DNA of 64,000 nt from positions 31,936,797 through 32,000,796 of the forward strand of contig NW_022145597.1 in assembly GCF_000002235.5 (NCBI RefSeq). The letters run 5' to 3'. Positions 1-33,542 of the stretch are shown here, piece after piece. Made by a program: the position numbers and the translations under genes. The first letter of the stretch is position 1. Every line of letters starts with the position of its first letter. Origin of the DNA: Strongylocentrotus purpuratus (taxonomy: Eukaryota; Echinodermata; Echinoidea; Camarodonta; Strongylocentrotidae). The notes below the pieces were generated by a model that was not told the DNA's origin, ran no database searches, and was given only the letters and a program-made list of their open reading frames with translations.

Positions 1-147
1 TTAAAACTTGTATAACATTGAGTCATCGGAAAGATATAAGCCCCTCATAAAAGTTTGGAAACTCAATGAGCATCGCTTTGTTTAGTATCAATAGAAAGTG
101 TGTTTATTCATTTTTTAAATGATACCATATTTGTTATGATTTTGCAG

Positions 148-206
148 CCATGGGATGAGCAGTACATCAGGGGCCGAATCAAAAGTGAAAGTTGCAAAAT
201 GCACTG
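148..206 (+). CDS. candidate internal exon, unknown gene
   Basis: A 59-base stretch is bounded by a good acceptor (tgattttgcag) and a good donor (gtaagcag). One frame reads PWDEQYIRGRIK followed by SESCKMHW and stays open. A second frame is also open, so the phase is not certain. If it is an exon, the gene runs rightwards into the window and is convergent with the RPP38-like gene. I see no further exon before 750 and do not recognise the peptide. It could be a chance pairing of splice-like sites. Confidence 0.35.
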
Positions 207-415
207 GTAAGCAGTGGTATTGTATGCAAAGATATCAAACTCTTCTTTCTTTAAAATAAGATAGTGTCATTCTTTTAAATTACTGTTGGCTATTGTTCCC
301 AGATAAAGTTACCCAAAAGGGTAATAAATCTTTCAATGCATACTTTCCATATATGCAAAGTTGCTTTGGTCCTCAACTCCTCATTCACCAACCCTCTTGG
401 AAGCTGTAAAGCTGT

Positions 416-778
416 TGTAAATGGGGATCAAAGGTAAACAGATCCTTCCCAATAACCCTGGACAATATTGGCTGAACCCAGCAGGAAGCATCTTATGTAC
501 TGTTGTTATTGTTGTTGGTTTGTATGGCGTTTTCCATCGTAGTTGGATGACTGTTGCCACTATTGTTCATTCACTTGTTTTTACCTCTTTTACCTTTGTA
601 AATGGGGATCAAAGGTAAACAGATCCTTTTCAATAACCCTGGACAATTTCTTCACAGTGAACGTTTGGCTGAATCCAGCAGAAAGCATCTTTTATGGTTT
701 TTATTGCGTTTTCCATCGTAGTTGGATGACTGTTGCCATTATTGTTCATTCACTTCTTTTTACCTCTTTTACCCTTGC
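416..778. repeat. two-copy tandem duplication at the 3' end of RPP38
   Basis: Two units of about 181 bases (about 416-596 and 597-778) share long blocks, including the 'gttggatgactgttgcca' core and the edge 'aatggggatcaaaggtaaac'. The right-hand unit contains the stop and last lysine-rich codons of the RPP38-like CDS. The left-hand unit therefore carries a diverged copy of the C-terminal coding end inside the 3' flank. Confidence 0.8.
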
Positions 779-3700
779 CCTTCTTTCCTTTCAAGTCTTT
801 ACTGATAATCTTGACATGCATAACACTGGTAGACTGGAAAGGCATCTTTGCAGTCTTGTTCCTCTTGCTCTTGGTATCATCTTTGCCAGGAGAGGTGGAT
901 ATTTTGGATAGCTTTCTCTTCTTTGTCGCTTGTGGCTGTCTATCGGTACCCTTGAGCTCATCATCAGAGTCCTCATTTTGGCACAGTTTATCCTCAGTCC
1001 CCCCAACTCTCTCCTTGGTCGTTCCTGCATTTTCATCCATCATGCTTCCGCCATCTCTGCAGAGGCCATTACCATCCGTCCTTTCAGTCGTTCCCTGCTG
1101 AGGTTCTTCTTCTTCCCTTTGTGAGTCTTTGAGAACTGTTTCCTCAGAAGCACCTGCATCGGTCTCACTGGTCTCTGTAGCTGCACTTGTAGTATCTGAC
1201 TCATTTTTCTTGCCCTGCTGTGTTTCCTTGACAGCTGCATCAATCACAGAGTTCCTCTGATAGCTGAAGACTCCCTTGGACAATTCTGCAGCCAGTTCCT
1301 CAAGGGGTAGGTGCTTGAGGTCCATCCAAGGAACCTTGATTGCAGGACACTTCCCACTGACATATGACACAATGCCTGCAAAGTCTTGGTTGGCTCCATT
1401 AGAAGGTTTCTGCGTGAGACATGAAACACAATGTGCATTTAGAAGACATTTTTGAGCGAGAAAATGTGCCATAATTTTTTTATATGAAGTGGTGATGTCA
1501 GAAATGGTATTCCTATAAATATACCAGTTTATGAACCTATTATTATTTATGGATGTTACTTTCCTCAGGACCTAGTGACGAGTTATTCCATTAACCTATT
1601 ATAAATGAATGAGCTACAATACTTGGAATCCAGAATCCACATTACTTGTTGCTATGTCAGGCAAGCCTCAGGCAAGCCATCAGGGTTTTGTAAAAGTATG
1701 TGTATGAGAAAGGAGCAAGGGATCATTACCATGGTAGGACTACCCTTAAATGTGGGTCAGGAGGTGAGAGGTCATGAGGTCAAGCTCGTAGATCTGTTTA
1801 TTTTACCTTGAAACCTATGGCTAGGACGGTCTTCATGTTCAAGAGAGGAGATAAGGTATTACTGAGATGGAAGACTGCCATGGCAGGGCAACCTCGAGTT
1901 GCACTGAGGGTCGGGAGATGACAGGTCATAAGGTCAGGCTTAGCTGAGCGACAAACCAAGACTAGCTGGAGCTGATCTTTCTCTAACGATCTGGTGACCT
2001 CATTGACCCCAAAAGCAAGTTGTGACCTTTAAGAAAAAGACGGAATTCAACAAATTGAAAGGTATTATTGGTATCAAATGGACCTTCTTTACCATATTTT
2101 TCACTTGATTAAAAAATAAATGAAGAACATAAGGTTGAAATTGTCAATTGAAGTGCATCAAGGGAAGACAAGGTTTTATAGGCTGTATTAGTTTCATTGA
2201 ATAAGAACTTATACTTTCAAAATTATATTATTGGTTAAATATTTGATGTTGACGCTGCTGCCGTCGCCGGAAAAGCAATGCCTATCTCTCGCTTTTGCTA
2301 TGCAGGCAGGACAAAAATTGATGTCAAACCAAAAGTTTTTGAAATTTAAAGGTGTTATTGGTATCAAATGAAACTTCTTTACCATATTTTTAACTTGATT
2401 AAAAAAAGAGAAGTTTTATAGGTAGTAAGTAAGTATTAGACGATGAAATCTTCCTTGTTGGGATGGGAATTTACCTCAAGGCCGATCTCCTCTGTTCTTC
2501 TTCCTTCCTCTCTGGGTTGCTCTCCATCTCTGCCTTTCGTTTCTTGGTCTGTTTCCGATTCTTGCATCTTCGTTTTCCAAGCAGGCATTGCAAAGGCTGA
2601 AATGTTCTGAAATAACAATCAAATTTCACTTTTTTCTTTTGCTGGAATAAATTTACATTGTAAAGAATTTTCATCATATTTGGTCTAAATGATATATATT
2701 TTTTTTACAAAGCCAATCTACAATTGAATTGCAATATTGAGTTTTGATGGCAAAAAGAAAAGAAAATTTGAATGAAACTCTTTGGATACTTATTGTATAT
2801 GTTCACACATGTTCCATCTGTTTTATTAAATGCATTCAATATTAATTATCTACATTATGTCCATGAATAAAATAGTACTTTAGTGATGAAGAAAATCCTA
2901 ATTATGGCCAACTCTGTCTACACCTAAGCTCACTACACAACCACACCCCAGAGTTTTTTGAAAGCCCACTAAAAAAATGAAAAAAATTATCATCACATAT
3001 TCAATATATAATCAACATAATCATTATACTTGAGTTGTGATCTGGTAGAGAATTTGCCAGACTGTGAACCAAAGGTTACGTTTGTACAGTTGTCACACTT
3101 GACCCAGATGAGGTGAATGGCAGGAATTAATAACTTGAAATTTGTTGAAAAGCTAGAGCGCCATAATGGCAGCCATGCTTAAGCTGGTGTAATATTTGTG
3201 GAGTGCCAGGAGTGTAGTTTGACAGACATGAGCACTATACAAGAAATTGTCAAGAACCCGTTATCATTATTATTAATGATGTTGTAAGTTTTCCTGCATA
3301 TAAGTGTATTAAGGACTTGCATACAGAGACCAAGACTGAGCAAGGGACTGTGCCTCTGAGCAAAGAAAGAGAGACGTCAAGAGTTAGCAGATCAAAAGAA
3401 AATATGTAAATTTGCTCTCTTACCTCTGGATTTCAGATAAAATATCTGGAGTGACGCCACTTGGGAGCGGCGGCCTGCAGCAAATAAAATCAAGAAAGGA
3501 TTAGTATGACAGTCAATAACACAACACAGTAAATATTAGAACCAAGCTTTGCCATTCGAGACTGAGATGTCTGGCTCCACAGACTGCCTCACATTAAAGA
3601 ATTCCCCGTACCAGCTGATTATTTTTATCCAAGTAAATATTATCAAACAACAACATCTATAAAAAAAAAAAAATCTTTTGCATTTATTTTGAAGATTCAA

Positions 3701-4758
3701 GATAAGGACATTGGTATTAAATTTATTCAGGGTCCATCCCAGGAAAGGAAAAAACATGGATTACACACTAAGAAAAGGTCATAGAGAACATGAAAGATAA
3801 TAAAGGAGAAAAACTAAAGTAGGAAGGGAAGTAAACAAAATACGGCTGCAAGAATTTCAACACGGAGCTCAATTTTGGCAAAGAAATTCTGGAAAAAAGA
3901 CCCTTAAACAAATCATACAAGATACAGTTGATCTGGTAAGTAGAACCGATGTATATTAGCCTAGGCCTAATTAAAAAAAATAAATGCATCGCCATCGGAT
4001 TCGGATATGAATTAATCCGCTAAAATTGAGTATTCTGTCTCTAAACTAAAGAGAGGAGCCGACCCTACCCAAATAAGAGGCTAACGAACGAAAGAGACAG
4101 AAATTTTTGGTCTACTGGTAACTCAAAACCACTCCAGCAAAGCATAGAGAGTCAACGCTAATGCGTATTGACCTCTAGCAATGCACTACATAGGCAGCAT
4201 TTAAATACATGAATAGATCTAGGTCTAGTCAATACACTCATAACACACAGATGCACACTATCATGCCGATGCGGTTGATCGGCAAGTTTGACAGTGGACT
4301 CACAATTTGAATTTTTAAATTATTCTTTTTAACATCGGTAAAGTTGAAAAAATTGTATTTTACTGCTATTTAGATCTATAGGTGTCATCAATCGTCACTA
4401 AAGTAGACGATTTTGAGTGAAATCAGTTGAGTTTAGTACAGTGGTGTTTGAAATATTGGAAATCAATAGCACAGCTTTTAATACACAGCCAGGATAGTAA
4501 TGCACCTATGTGTGCTCAAAACGTGACGACACTGCACTGCACTTGGAAAATGATACATGATGGTACATGATGTAATACTAATACTACAACGTAAATCACA
4601 GCGTATCGGACTACGTACTGAATTTAAACTTACCATTCAATGGCATACGGAGACGTTAGGGCACTTCTAGTGATAGTCTTCGCAGTTTTTCCCTTTCCTT
4701 TAGATTTTCTTACTGTTTTAGCGCCTTTTTCAATAGTTGGAGCAATATTAGTTGACAT
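750..4758 (-). CDS. RPP38: ribonuclease P/MRP protein subunit p38 (RPP38-like)
   Basis: This is a predicted protein subunit of RNase P and RNase MRP, which process tRNA 5' ends and pre-rRNA in the nucleus and nucleolus. Coding exons in transcript order are 4758-4634, 3474-3424, 2606-2475, 2026-1807 and 1409-750. All introns are GT-AG, phases agree, and the sum is 395 aa plus TGA. The N-terminus carries SPYAIEW, like the family's NPYIIRW block. Exon 4 begins SQLAFGVNEVTRSLEKD and continues LVLVCRSAKPDLM, the L7Ae-type RNA-binding fold of Rpp38. Exon 5 contains the KVPW motif. The last exon is longer than in the human protein (283 aa), with a Ser/Thr/Glu-rich acidic stretch and a basic tail ending KGKRGKKK. 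The start at 4758 was chosen because it gives the usual short basic N-terminus. An upstream in-frame ATG at 4839 is possible. It lies downstream of PEX1 on the same strand, about 4.2 kb away. Confidence 0.9.
1807..2026 (-). CDS. RPP38: RPP38 exon 4, L7Ae-fold core
   Basis: This exon has no ATG at its edge and is easy to miss. The acceptor is ttcttaaag before 2026 and the donor is gtaaaa after 1807. It encodes residues 103-176, including GVNEVTRSLE and LVLVCRSAKP. These align with the human Rpp38 blocks GVNEVTRALE and LVLVCKSVKP. It joins the neighbouring exons in phase (2 in, 0 out). Confidence 0.9.
3095..3285 (+). repeat. dispersed repeat, copy 1 (pair with 6958-7180)
   Basis: This stretch shares ordered blocks with 6958-7180: 'acttgacccagatgaggt'-like start, a 'cgccataa' block, 'tgacagacatgagcactat' and 'acaagaa' before an ATT-rich tail. 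The tail and the tRNA-SINE-like block order suggest a SINE remnant in RPP38 intron 2. Confidence 0.65.
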
Positions 4759-6509
4759 ATTTGGTATTATTTTTACAGTGAAAGACACAGAAAAATGTTG
4801 TACCGACAAATGTGTGGCACAGTTCGCGTTCCGTAACATCCCGACGCATATGACAAGCCAAAGAAACTAAACAAAATATAATAAAATAAAAGAAGAATTT
4901 AAAGGAGCAGAGAAGAGTTAGAAAAGAGAAAATTGCTTAAACGTTGGAAGAAGAAGTACAAGAAAAAGAAAAAGAAGAAGAAGAAGAGGAAGAAAGGAAA
5001 AGAGAAAATAAAGAATTAAAAAAAGAGAGAAAGTAATTAAATGTCCATGCAAGCAGAGCTAGCATCTATCAGTCATTGGGGCAATAAAAGAAATGAGAAC
5101 AGAGATTGATTTAAAAAAATAAAAAAAATATTCGGCCCAATTTTTTAATTTTAATGAAAATGTGGTGCTTAGATTGCACTGACAAAAAGGAGACCTACCA
5201 TGCATGGCCTATGCTCATCAACTCAACTGTAGTTTGCAATGAGTAAATAATTTCCCTTGCCTCTCACCCAAACATGGCTCTTAAACTCAAATTCGGTTTC
5301 TCTCTTTCTTCTCTCTTTTACTCTCAATTCCAAACAAATGCATGTACATACATGTACATGGACTTCTCTCATTTACATTTTATCAATGCTTCACAAAATT
5401 TAGATTTCATTCATGAATTTTATCACATACGTCAATAGATTTGATTTATTTAATCCAGTATTTTCATGCATTACAAATACATTTTATAGACGATATATTG
5501 CCACCATATCAAATTTTATCAAACAAATAATATCTCATGCAAGATGATTACATAACAATACAGATAGTTACAACTAACATCACCCAAATGAACAGATGAC
5601 TAAATCAATTTAAAAAAAAAATTCAACTACAATCCCTGCATTATTATAGCTGCTAGAAACAGAATGATTTCATGATTTTCAAAAATGAAATCAAGAGAGC
5701 ATACAAGTCAAAGGTGAATTCCGCCCTAACTTAAGTTGGTTTTATTACAAAGCAGAAAAAGGAAAGAAACAGATCAGTGAAAATTTGAGCAAAATCATAT
5801 AAATATAAAAAAGTTGTGACTCATCTTACGAGGTCCTCTACTATATGCTCTGTAATTTATTTATTTCTTAAATAAAAAAAAATTGTCAAATATATTATTT
5901 TAGTCAAACCAACCAAACATAAGGGTGGACTTTGCCATATTACACAGTACTGAGATAATTACATATCAAAATTACAACCTAGCTAAAAAACATAAACTTC
6001 CTCCAACTTCCCTGTTTGTTGAAAGTGATTCTTAAACAATTTTGAAAATTAATAACTTATGTTGGCAAATACATAATTGGATCCAATGATAACTCGCTAT
6101 CTAAGGTTAGAAAAAAGAATGTGTTTGTCAATAAAATATTACTGACACATTTTCTGATAACCATTCTGCATTACTGCAATACATGTATCCTGCTGATTTA
6201 CTTCCTTGAATATAATTATACGTAAAAAAAGAATCACTAGAGGGTGAGAAGCATGATGGAAGACAACTATATCATATATATCTTTTCGTAACTTGTTAAT
6301 TTTGTTCCAGCTTTTTAGTGACTTATTTGGTTATAGTATCATGTACATATTTAATATTTAATTCAATTTTCAATTAATTTTCGTGTTTAAATTTGTATTA
6401 CCTGAATTACCCTATAACATGTAAGCTATATAGGAATTGTGTATCATTATTGTTGTTTGTAATTAATTATTTTCATGTATCAGGCATAAATGTTCATTTC
6501 TATTCCACC

Positions 6510-6600
6510 CTTTTCCTTCTTTTCTAAGCGCATAGGGACTTTCTTTGTGTTAGTGATATGCGCTATACAAATAACGTTCATTATTATTATTATTAAATAT
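6510..6600 (+). repeat. SINE-like 3' tail ('gcgctatacaaat' + ATT repeats)
   Basis: A 'gatatgcgctatacaaata' motif is followed by ATT repeats. This is the same tail design as the tRNA-headed SINEs at 19165-19545 and 28668-29015. No tRNA-like head is visible, so it is truncated. Confidence 0.5.
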
Positions 6601-6957
6601 ACACATGATAGACTATCAGGGAGGGGGGGGGGGGGGGTTAGGAGAGAGTAAAACACTAACATAACATAACGTGCAAATAATCATATTGCATGCATTTTTG
6701 TCAAAAAATCAAATCATCATTGCACAATCACATTATAAACTTAAAAGCTAGCTGTTTCATATAGTGGAGAAACTTACTTATTTCAAACAATACATACATC
6801 ATCCATAACTGTATTTACAACATACTGGTAGGTACTTGTTAATTGATTTCAGTACTGCATAGCAGATTCCAATTTGCATTTCATCATCGATCATCATGTC
6901 TACACATTGATTAGGTCTCATGTTCTTTTTCATCCTTTGGCAAGACATTAATCTACA

Positions 6958-7180
6958 TATGTCCCACTCGATCCAGGTGAGGTAAATGGGAGCCTGGCAG
7001 GTATTTGTCCCTTTTTAAATTTTAGGTCGCCATAACAGCTGTCATATTGAAGCTGAGTTAACAATACTAGAACACAAGTAGTGTCAAGTGTGACAGACAT
7101 GAGCACTATACAAGAACCCATTACTGTTATTATTGTAATTATGATTATGATCGTAATTATCATTGTTGTCATTATTAATC
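6958..7180 (+). repeat. dispersed repeat, copy 2 (pair with 3095-3285)
   Basis: Same block order as 3095-3285: 'tccaggtgaggtaaatgg', 'gtcgccataacagc', 'gtgacagacatgagcactat', then an ATT/ATG-rich tail. It lies between RPP38 and PEX1. Confidence 0.65.
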
Positions 7181-9000
7181 AAATACACAAGTTGATCAAG
7201 CAGCTTGAATTTGTTGTCTACAAAACACGGCAATAAGCCTAAGAAGGAAAAAGAAAAGAATGATAAATTTTCTTAGAAGCTTTCGCATACTTTCTTCCTC
7301 CATTATTACACAGATATTAAGCAACATAAGTTTTTTGTCTACAAATATAGCAATATCCTTTTCTGTAACGAAGATGCATGTGGTTAAAGTAAGAAAATCA
7401 TACAAGATACCCATAATCCCATATTGGTATACCACAGATAACGCAACACAATTATGTTGATACTCCAACAACATGCGACTATGAACAAGTACAAATAGGT
7501 TTCAGAAATATATCACACACAATTTACAGTACAATTCGGTGGCCGGTTGTCCTATCACACATATGCAAGAATAACTACAACTTGTAGTTGATCCCTAAAT
7601 TGGTTTCGGTTCTAAATGAGAAGATCAGATATCTAAGTCCTAGTGACACGGAACAGACAACACCTTCTCCAGGCAAATAATTACAAATCATTGACTTAAA
7701 AATAAAATAAAACAAAAAGGAAAGGACTCTCAACTAAATTCACTGATGTATTGATTCAGTTGACAGAAAAACATTCAAAAAACAAAACTGCAAAGTCTCA
7801 CAGTCAAACCACAAGTTGCTTCCCAATACTGGTAAATTATATGATCAGAGGAAAAGGTACAAGTTCGAGTTGGAAGGCAGAAAAACAAACACTCTGCTTT
7901 AAAGTAGCAGCCCAAAGCAATGGGGATTTGCACTGATTGCAGTTTCAGATTGACGGAAATGAGTTGGTTTGGGCTACTACGGACTTTATTTTCCTCTGCT
8001 GATCAATAATTAATTTCAAACTACACGACCCATAGGCAACAAAACCAGTTAGTAGTGATAACCTAAGATTCCATGATGTGAGTATCGATAACCAACTTAC
8101 AATACGACTATTCAAAGAATTACAAATATCCTCACAGTACCAGTCCGGGAGCTGTTCAAAAGGCATATACATCCTCCCCTGACCAAGGCAAGTTCATGCT
8201 GGGTCGAATCCTGAAAACTGTGTTATCTTTTATGCTAAGGAAAATGATTTACATTGTTATAACAACCTGGTATTTGGCAAATTTACAATTCCTAGTTGGT
8301 GCTTGTGCTCTTATGAATTAAACCCAAATGTGGCTAGCTTTGTGCAGACATTAACTAATCACTAATGAATTTTCATTTATAATATACAAACGATGCACGC
8401 GAATGAGTTCATTCTACGATCTTATAGGCTGTATGCATTTATCGTACGAAACTGTCAGACCAATGACAATAGGTGCACAGATAGCCTCAACAAGAGCGGA
8501 AAGGTCCTGCAATCAATGAAGGAAAACATGCATCATTTGTTTTAGTAAACAAAATGCCTAGATCCTTGTTATTTGAGGTAAAAAGAATTCCTTTCAAGAT
8601 TGTTAAATGTCATTATCGCTGACAAATAATGAACCTCACGTTTAATAGGCTTACCATAGCACGCACACAAAGATAACTGCACTTATCTCTACACGCCTCA
8701 ATGCTACGCACACACAGTAAAAGTTCATTGACCTCAACACGCACTGATGCCCATCAAGTACATGTACTTGAAATTTATTAGATAGTACTGGAAACTATTG
8801 CACGCTTTTTCGTGAAAAAAGTGTGATCAGGAGTGTGTTCGACTAATCATTAGATTAGAATCTAGAAGTGACTTGCACAACAATAATTAACATTATTCTA
8901 GTAGTTATTAAACAAAAAAGATAACAATTCATAAATTCCACCCAATGTTACAGCCAGGTGGGATTCATCTTTGATTTTGGCAAGTCCAAAGCAGGATTCC

Positions 9001-31655
<22,655 letters not shown>

Positions 31656-31775
31656 GAGCTGGGTTTATGTTGGGTTTTATCTACATCTATCCCTTCGGAT
31701 GACATTCTCTTCTACTTCATGGTAGCAAAGCACTTCCATACATCCTGCAAAAGAGAGAGAGAAAGAGAATAATAA

Positions 31776-32271
31776 CTAGATGGAACTTAGAATGCGCGCA
31801 GTTGAAAATGATGCCTCCGCCAAAGAGCGAATTCACAAATCAAAACAGAAGCAGTTTTTCAAATTCAGATTCTCAGAATATTGTTATTACAAGCTATTTT
31901 TCATACATGTATGACGCTTTTATCTTTGACCCCATGACCCTAAAATCTACATCAGTTCATTGGCTCAGCAATATACATAAATGTCCTGGGTTTGATTGTA
32001 ATCTGTCCATCGGATCTAATGATGTAGTCACAAGCTATTTTTGCATACATAATGAGCACTGTGACCTTTGACCTCGTGACCCCAAAATCTAATCAATTCA
32101 TTGGCTCTGCAAGATACATACATGACCTAAATTTGGCAGGAGTCTATCATTCGGTTCTTGAGCTAACGCGATCACGAGAACGGGACATACAAATGTACAG
32201 ATGTACGTACGTATGGACGGACAACCCGAAAACGTAATGCCTCCGGCTACTTCGTAATGGAGGCTTAAAAA
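31776..32271 (-). mobile_element. Helitron/Helentron-like non-autonomous element (copy 1)
   Basis: On the minus strand it begins 'taagcctccattacgaag' and runs into a GTCC/GTAC-rich block. It then has a 'gaggtcaaaggtcac' internal repeat and ends 'gcgcgca...catctag|tt'. It lies between the PEX1 leader acceptor and CUL4. Confidence 0.65.
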
Positions 32272-32363
32272 GTGATAACATTTAGTCCCAAAACAACAAT
32301 ATATCTAAATTTGTTACACTCATACTTAAAGACCAAGTCCACTTAACTGACAAGTTGAGCTGA

Positions 32364-32636
32364 TTAGATAGACAAAAATCTAAGAAGTCCAAATGTTAGC
32401 AATAAGGGCATTGTTCCAAGAATGAGAATCATCTGCATAAACGACGATATCCTTTTAAACGCGGACAAAAGGCGTCCCAAAAAATAAGGATTTTGATCTT
32501 CGGCCAGTTCGGCGCTCTGCAGGTTTTGTGTTTCCGATACGAGTGCTGGCAATGTGAAAACGGATTCAGCGTTATAGAATACCACCACTTCACCGTCTAC
32601 TTTTATGGGTTGTCCGTCTTCCCGACTCCCGAGGAT
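32364..32636 (-). other. unassigned open frame with membrane segment
   Basis: The open frame follows a TAA and lacks an ATG at its start. It encodes about 90 residues including VVVFYNAESVFTLP and a C-terminal hydrophobic run (MILILGTMPLLLTFGLL). It reads more like protein than the surrounding sequence, but I found no partner exon. It could be a terminal exon of an unannotated minus-strand gene, or chance. Confidence 0.25.
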
Positions 32637-33542
32637 TTATCGCTCGTAACGTGAAAGTCTCTGTACCAAGTCAATGTGAAATTCATCAAGAGATTCATTG
32701 CATAATTCGTTTTTCGCATCACCAAGTTAAATTACACCCAGATCAGCAATCAAATTCATCAGCAAAAATGCGGACGATCCTTATTCTCTGACCAGCGCAA
32801 ATTAAGGCTAAAAAAGTCTAGAGGAGTAGAGACTAGATCTAGATCTAAGTTAGTGATATCAAAATCATGTCTTGCCATTTAGGCTAACTCCAACCTGCCA
32901 CCAAGCGCGTCCCAGAACTCCCAGTTTCTCCCCTCCGCCCCCCTCGGCCCTCCCACCTCCGATCTGCAGCTGCATTGATTTGCTGTGTATTACTAAATTT
33001 TTTTTTTTACAGACGGCAATATTAATTTATGGGACTAAAGACACACTAAGATTACATTTATAATGCAAAAACATCACTCATACACACAGTTACAAGCAAA
33101 TTAATTTTCATTCAACGAATCATGCTCAAACAAAAGGAAAAAACTGTTGAGATTCATAAACTTTAAAGGAAATATGCCCCTTACATTTTGGAGAAGGTGA
33201 ATTTCAATACGCCTTTCTTCGTAAAAAACACTGGAAATTGTTAAGTCAGGGTCAATGACCTTTTTACGAGCTGGTACAATTTCTTCCAAAAAACATAGCC
33301 TGTGATAGCACACCGCATAGATGAGGAGCTCCTACGAAGATTCGTTCGAATGCAGTCTCTTTTGCATGCGCTCGACGTGCGGATGTGATATAAGTCGACA
33401 TTTGACATGTACTTGTCTTCCCAGAGTTCCGTACGTGTAGCCATATTGCAATACACACTGACAAAACTTCATATTCTGAAAGTGAAAACAAAGAGGGATT
33501 CGCTCAACTTTTGTCTCTAAATTGTAATTTCGAAAGTGATGC

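Larger units (their letters stand above)
4759..9000. other. intergenic region between RPP38 start and PEX1 stop
   Basis: This holds the RPP38 upstream region and the PEX1 3' flank. It is AT-rich, with an A/G-rich tract at 4920-5035, repeat remnants at 6510-6600 and 6958-7180, and a G-run near 6623-6637. A minus-strand AATAAA lies at 8774-8779, about 220 bases past the PEX1 stop, and could be its poly(A) signal. I see no convincing gene here. Confidence 0.6.
31656..33542. promoter_or_regulatory. PEX1-CUL4 head-to-head intergenic region
   Basis: The two start codons face away from each other across 1.9 kb. PEX1 has a noncoding leader end at 31744. A Helitron-like insert fills 31776-32271. CUL4 has an in-frame TGA just before its start. 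Promoters of both genes should lie here, but I could not identify a TATA box or other core element with confidence. Confidence 0.5.
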
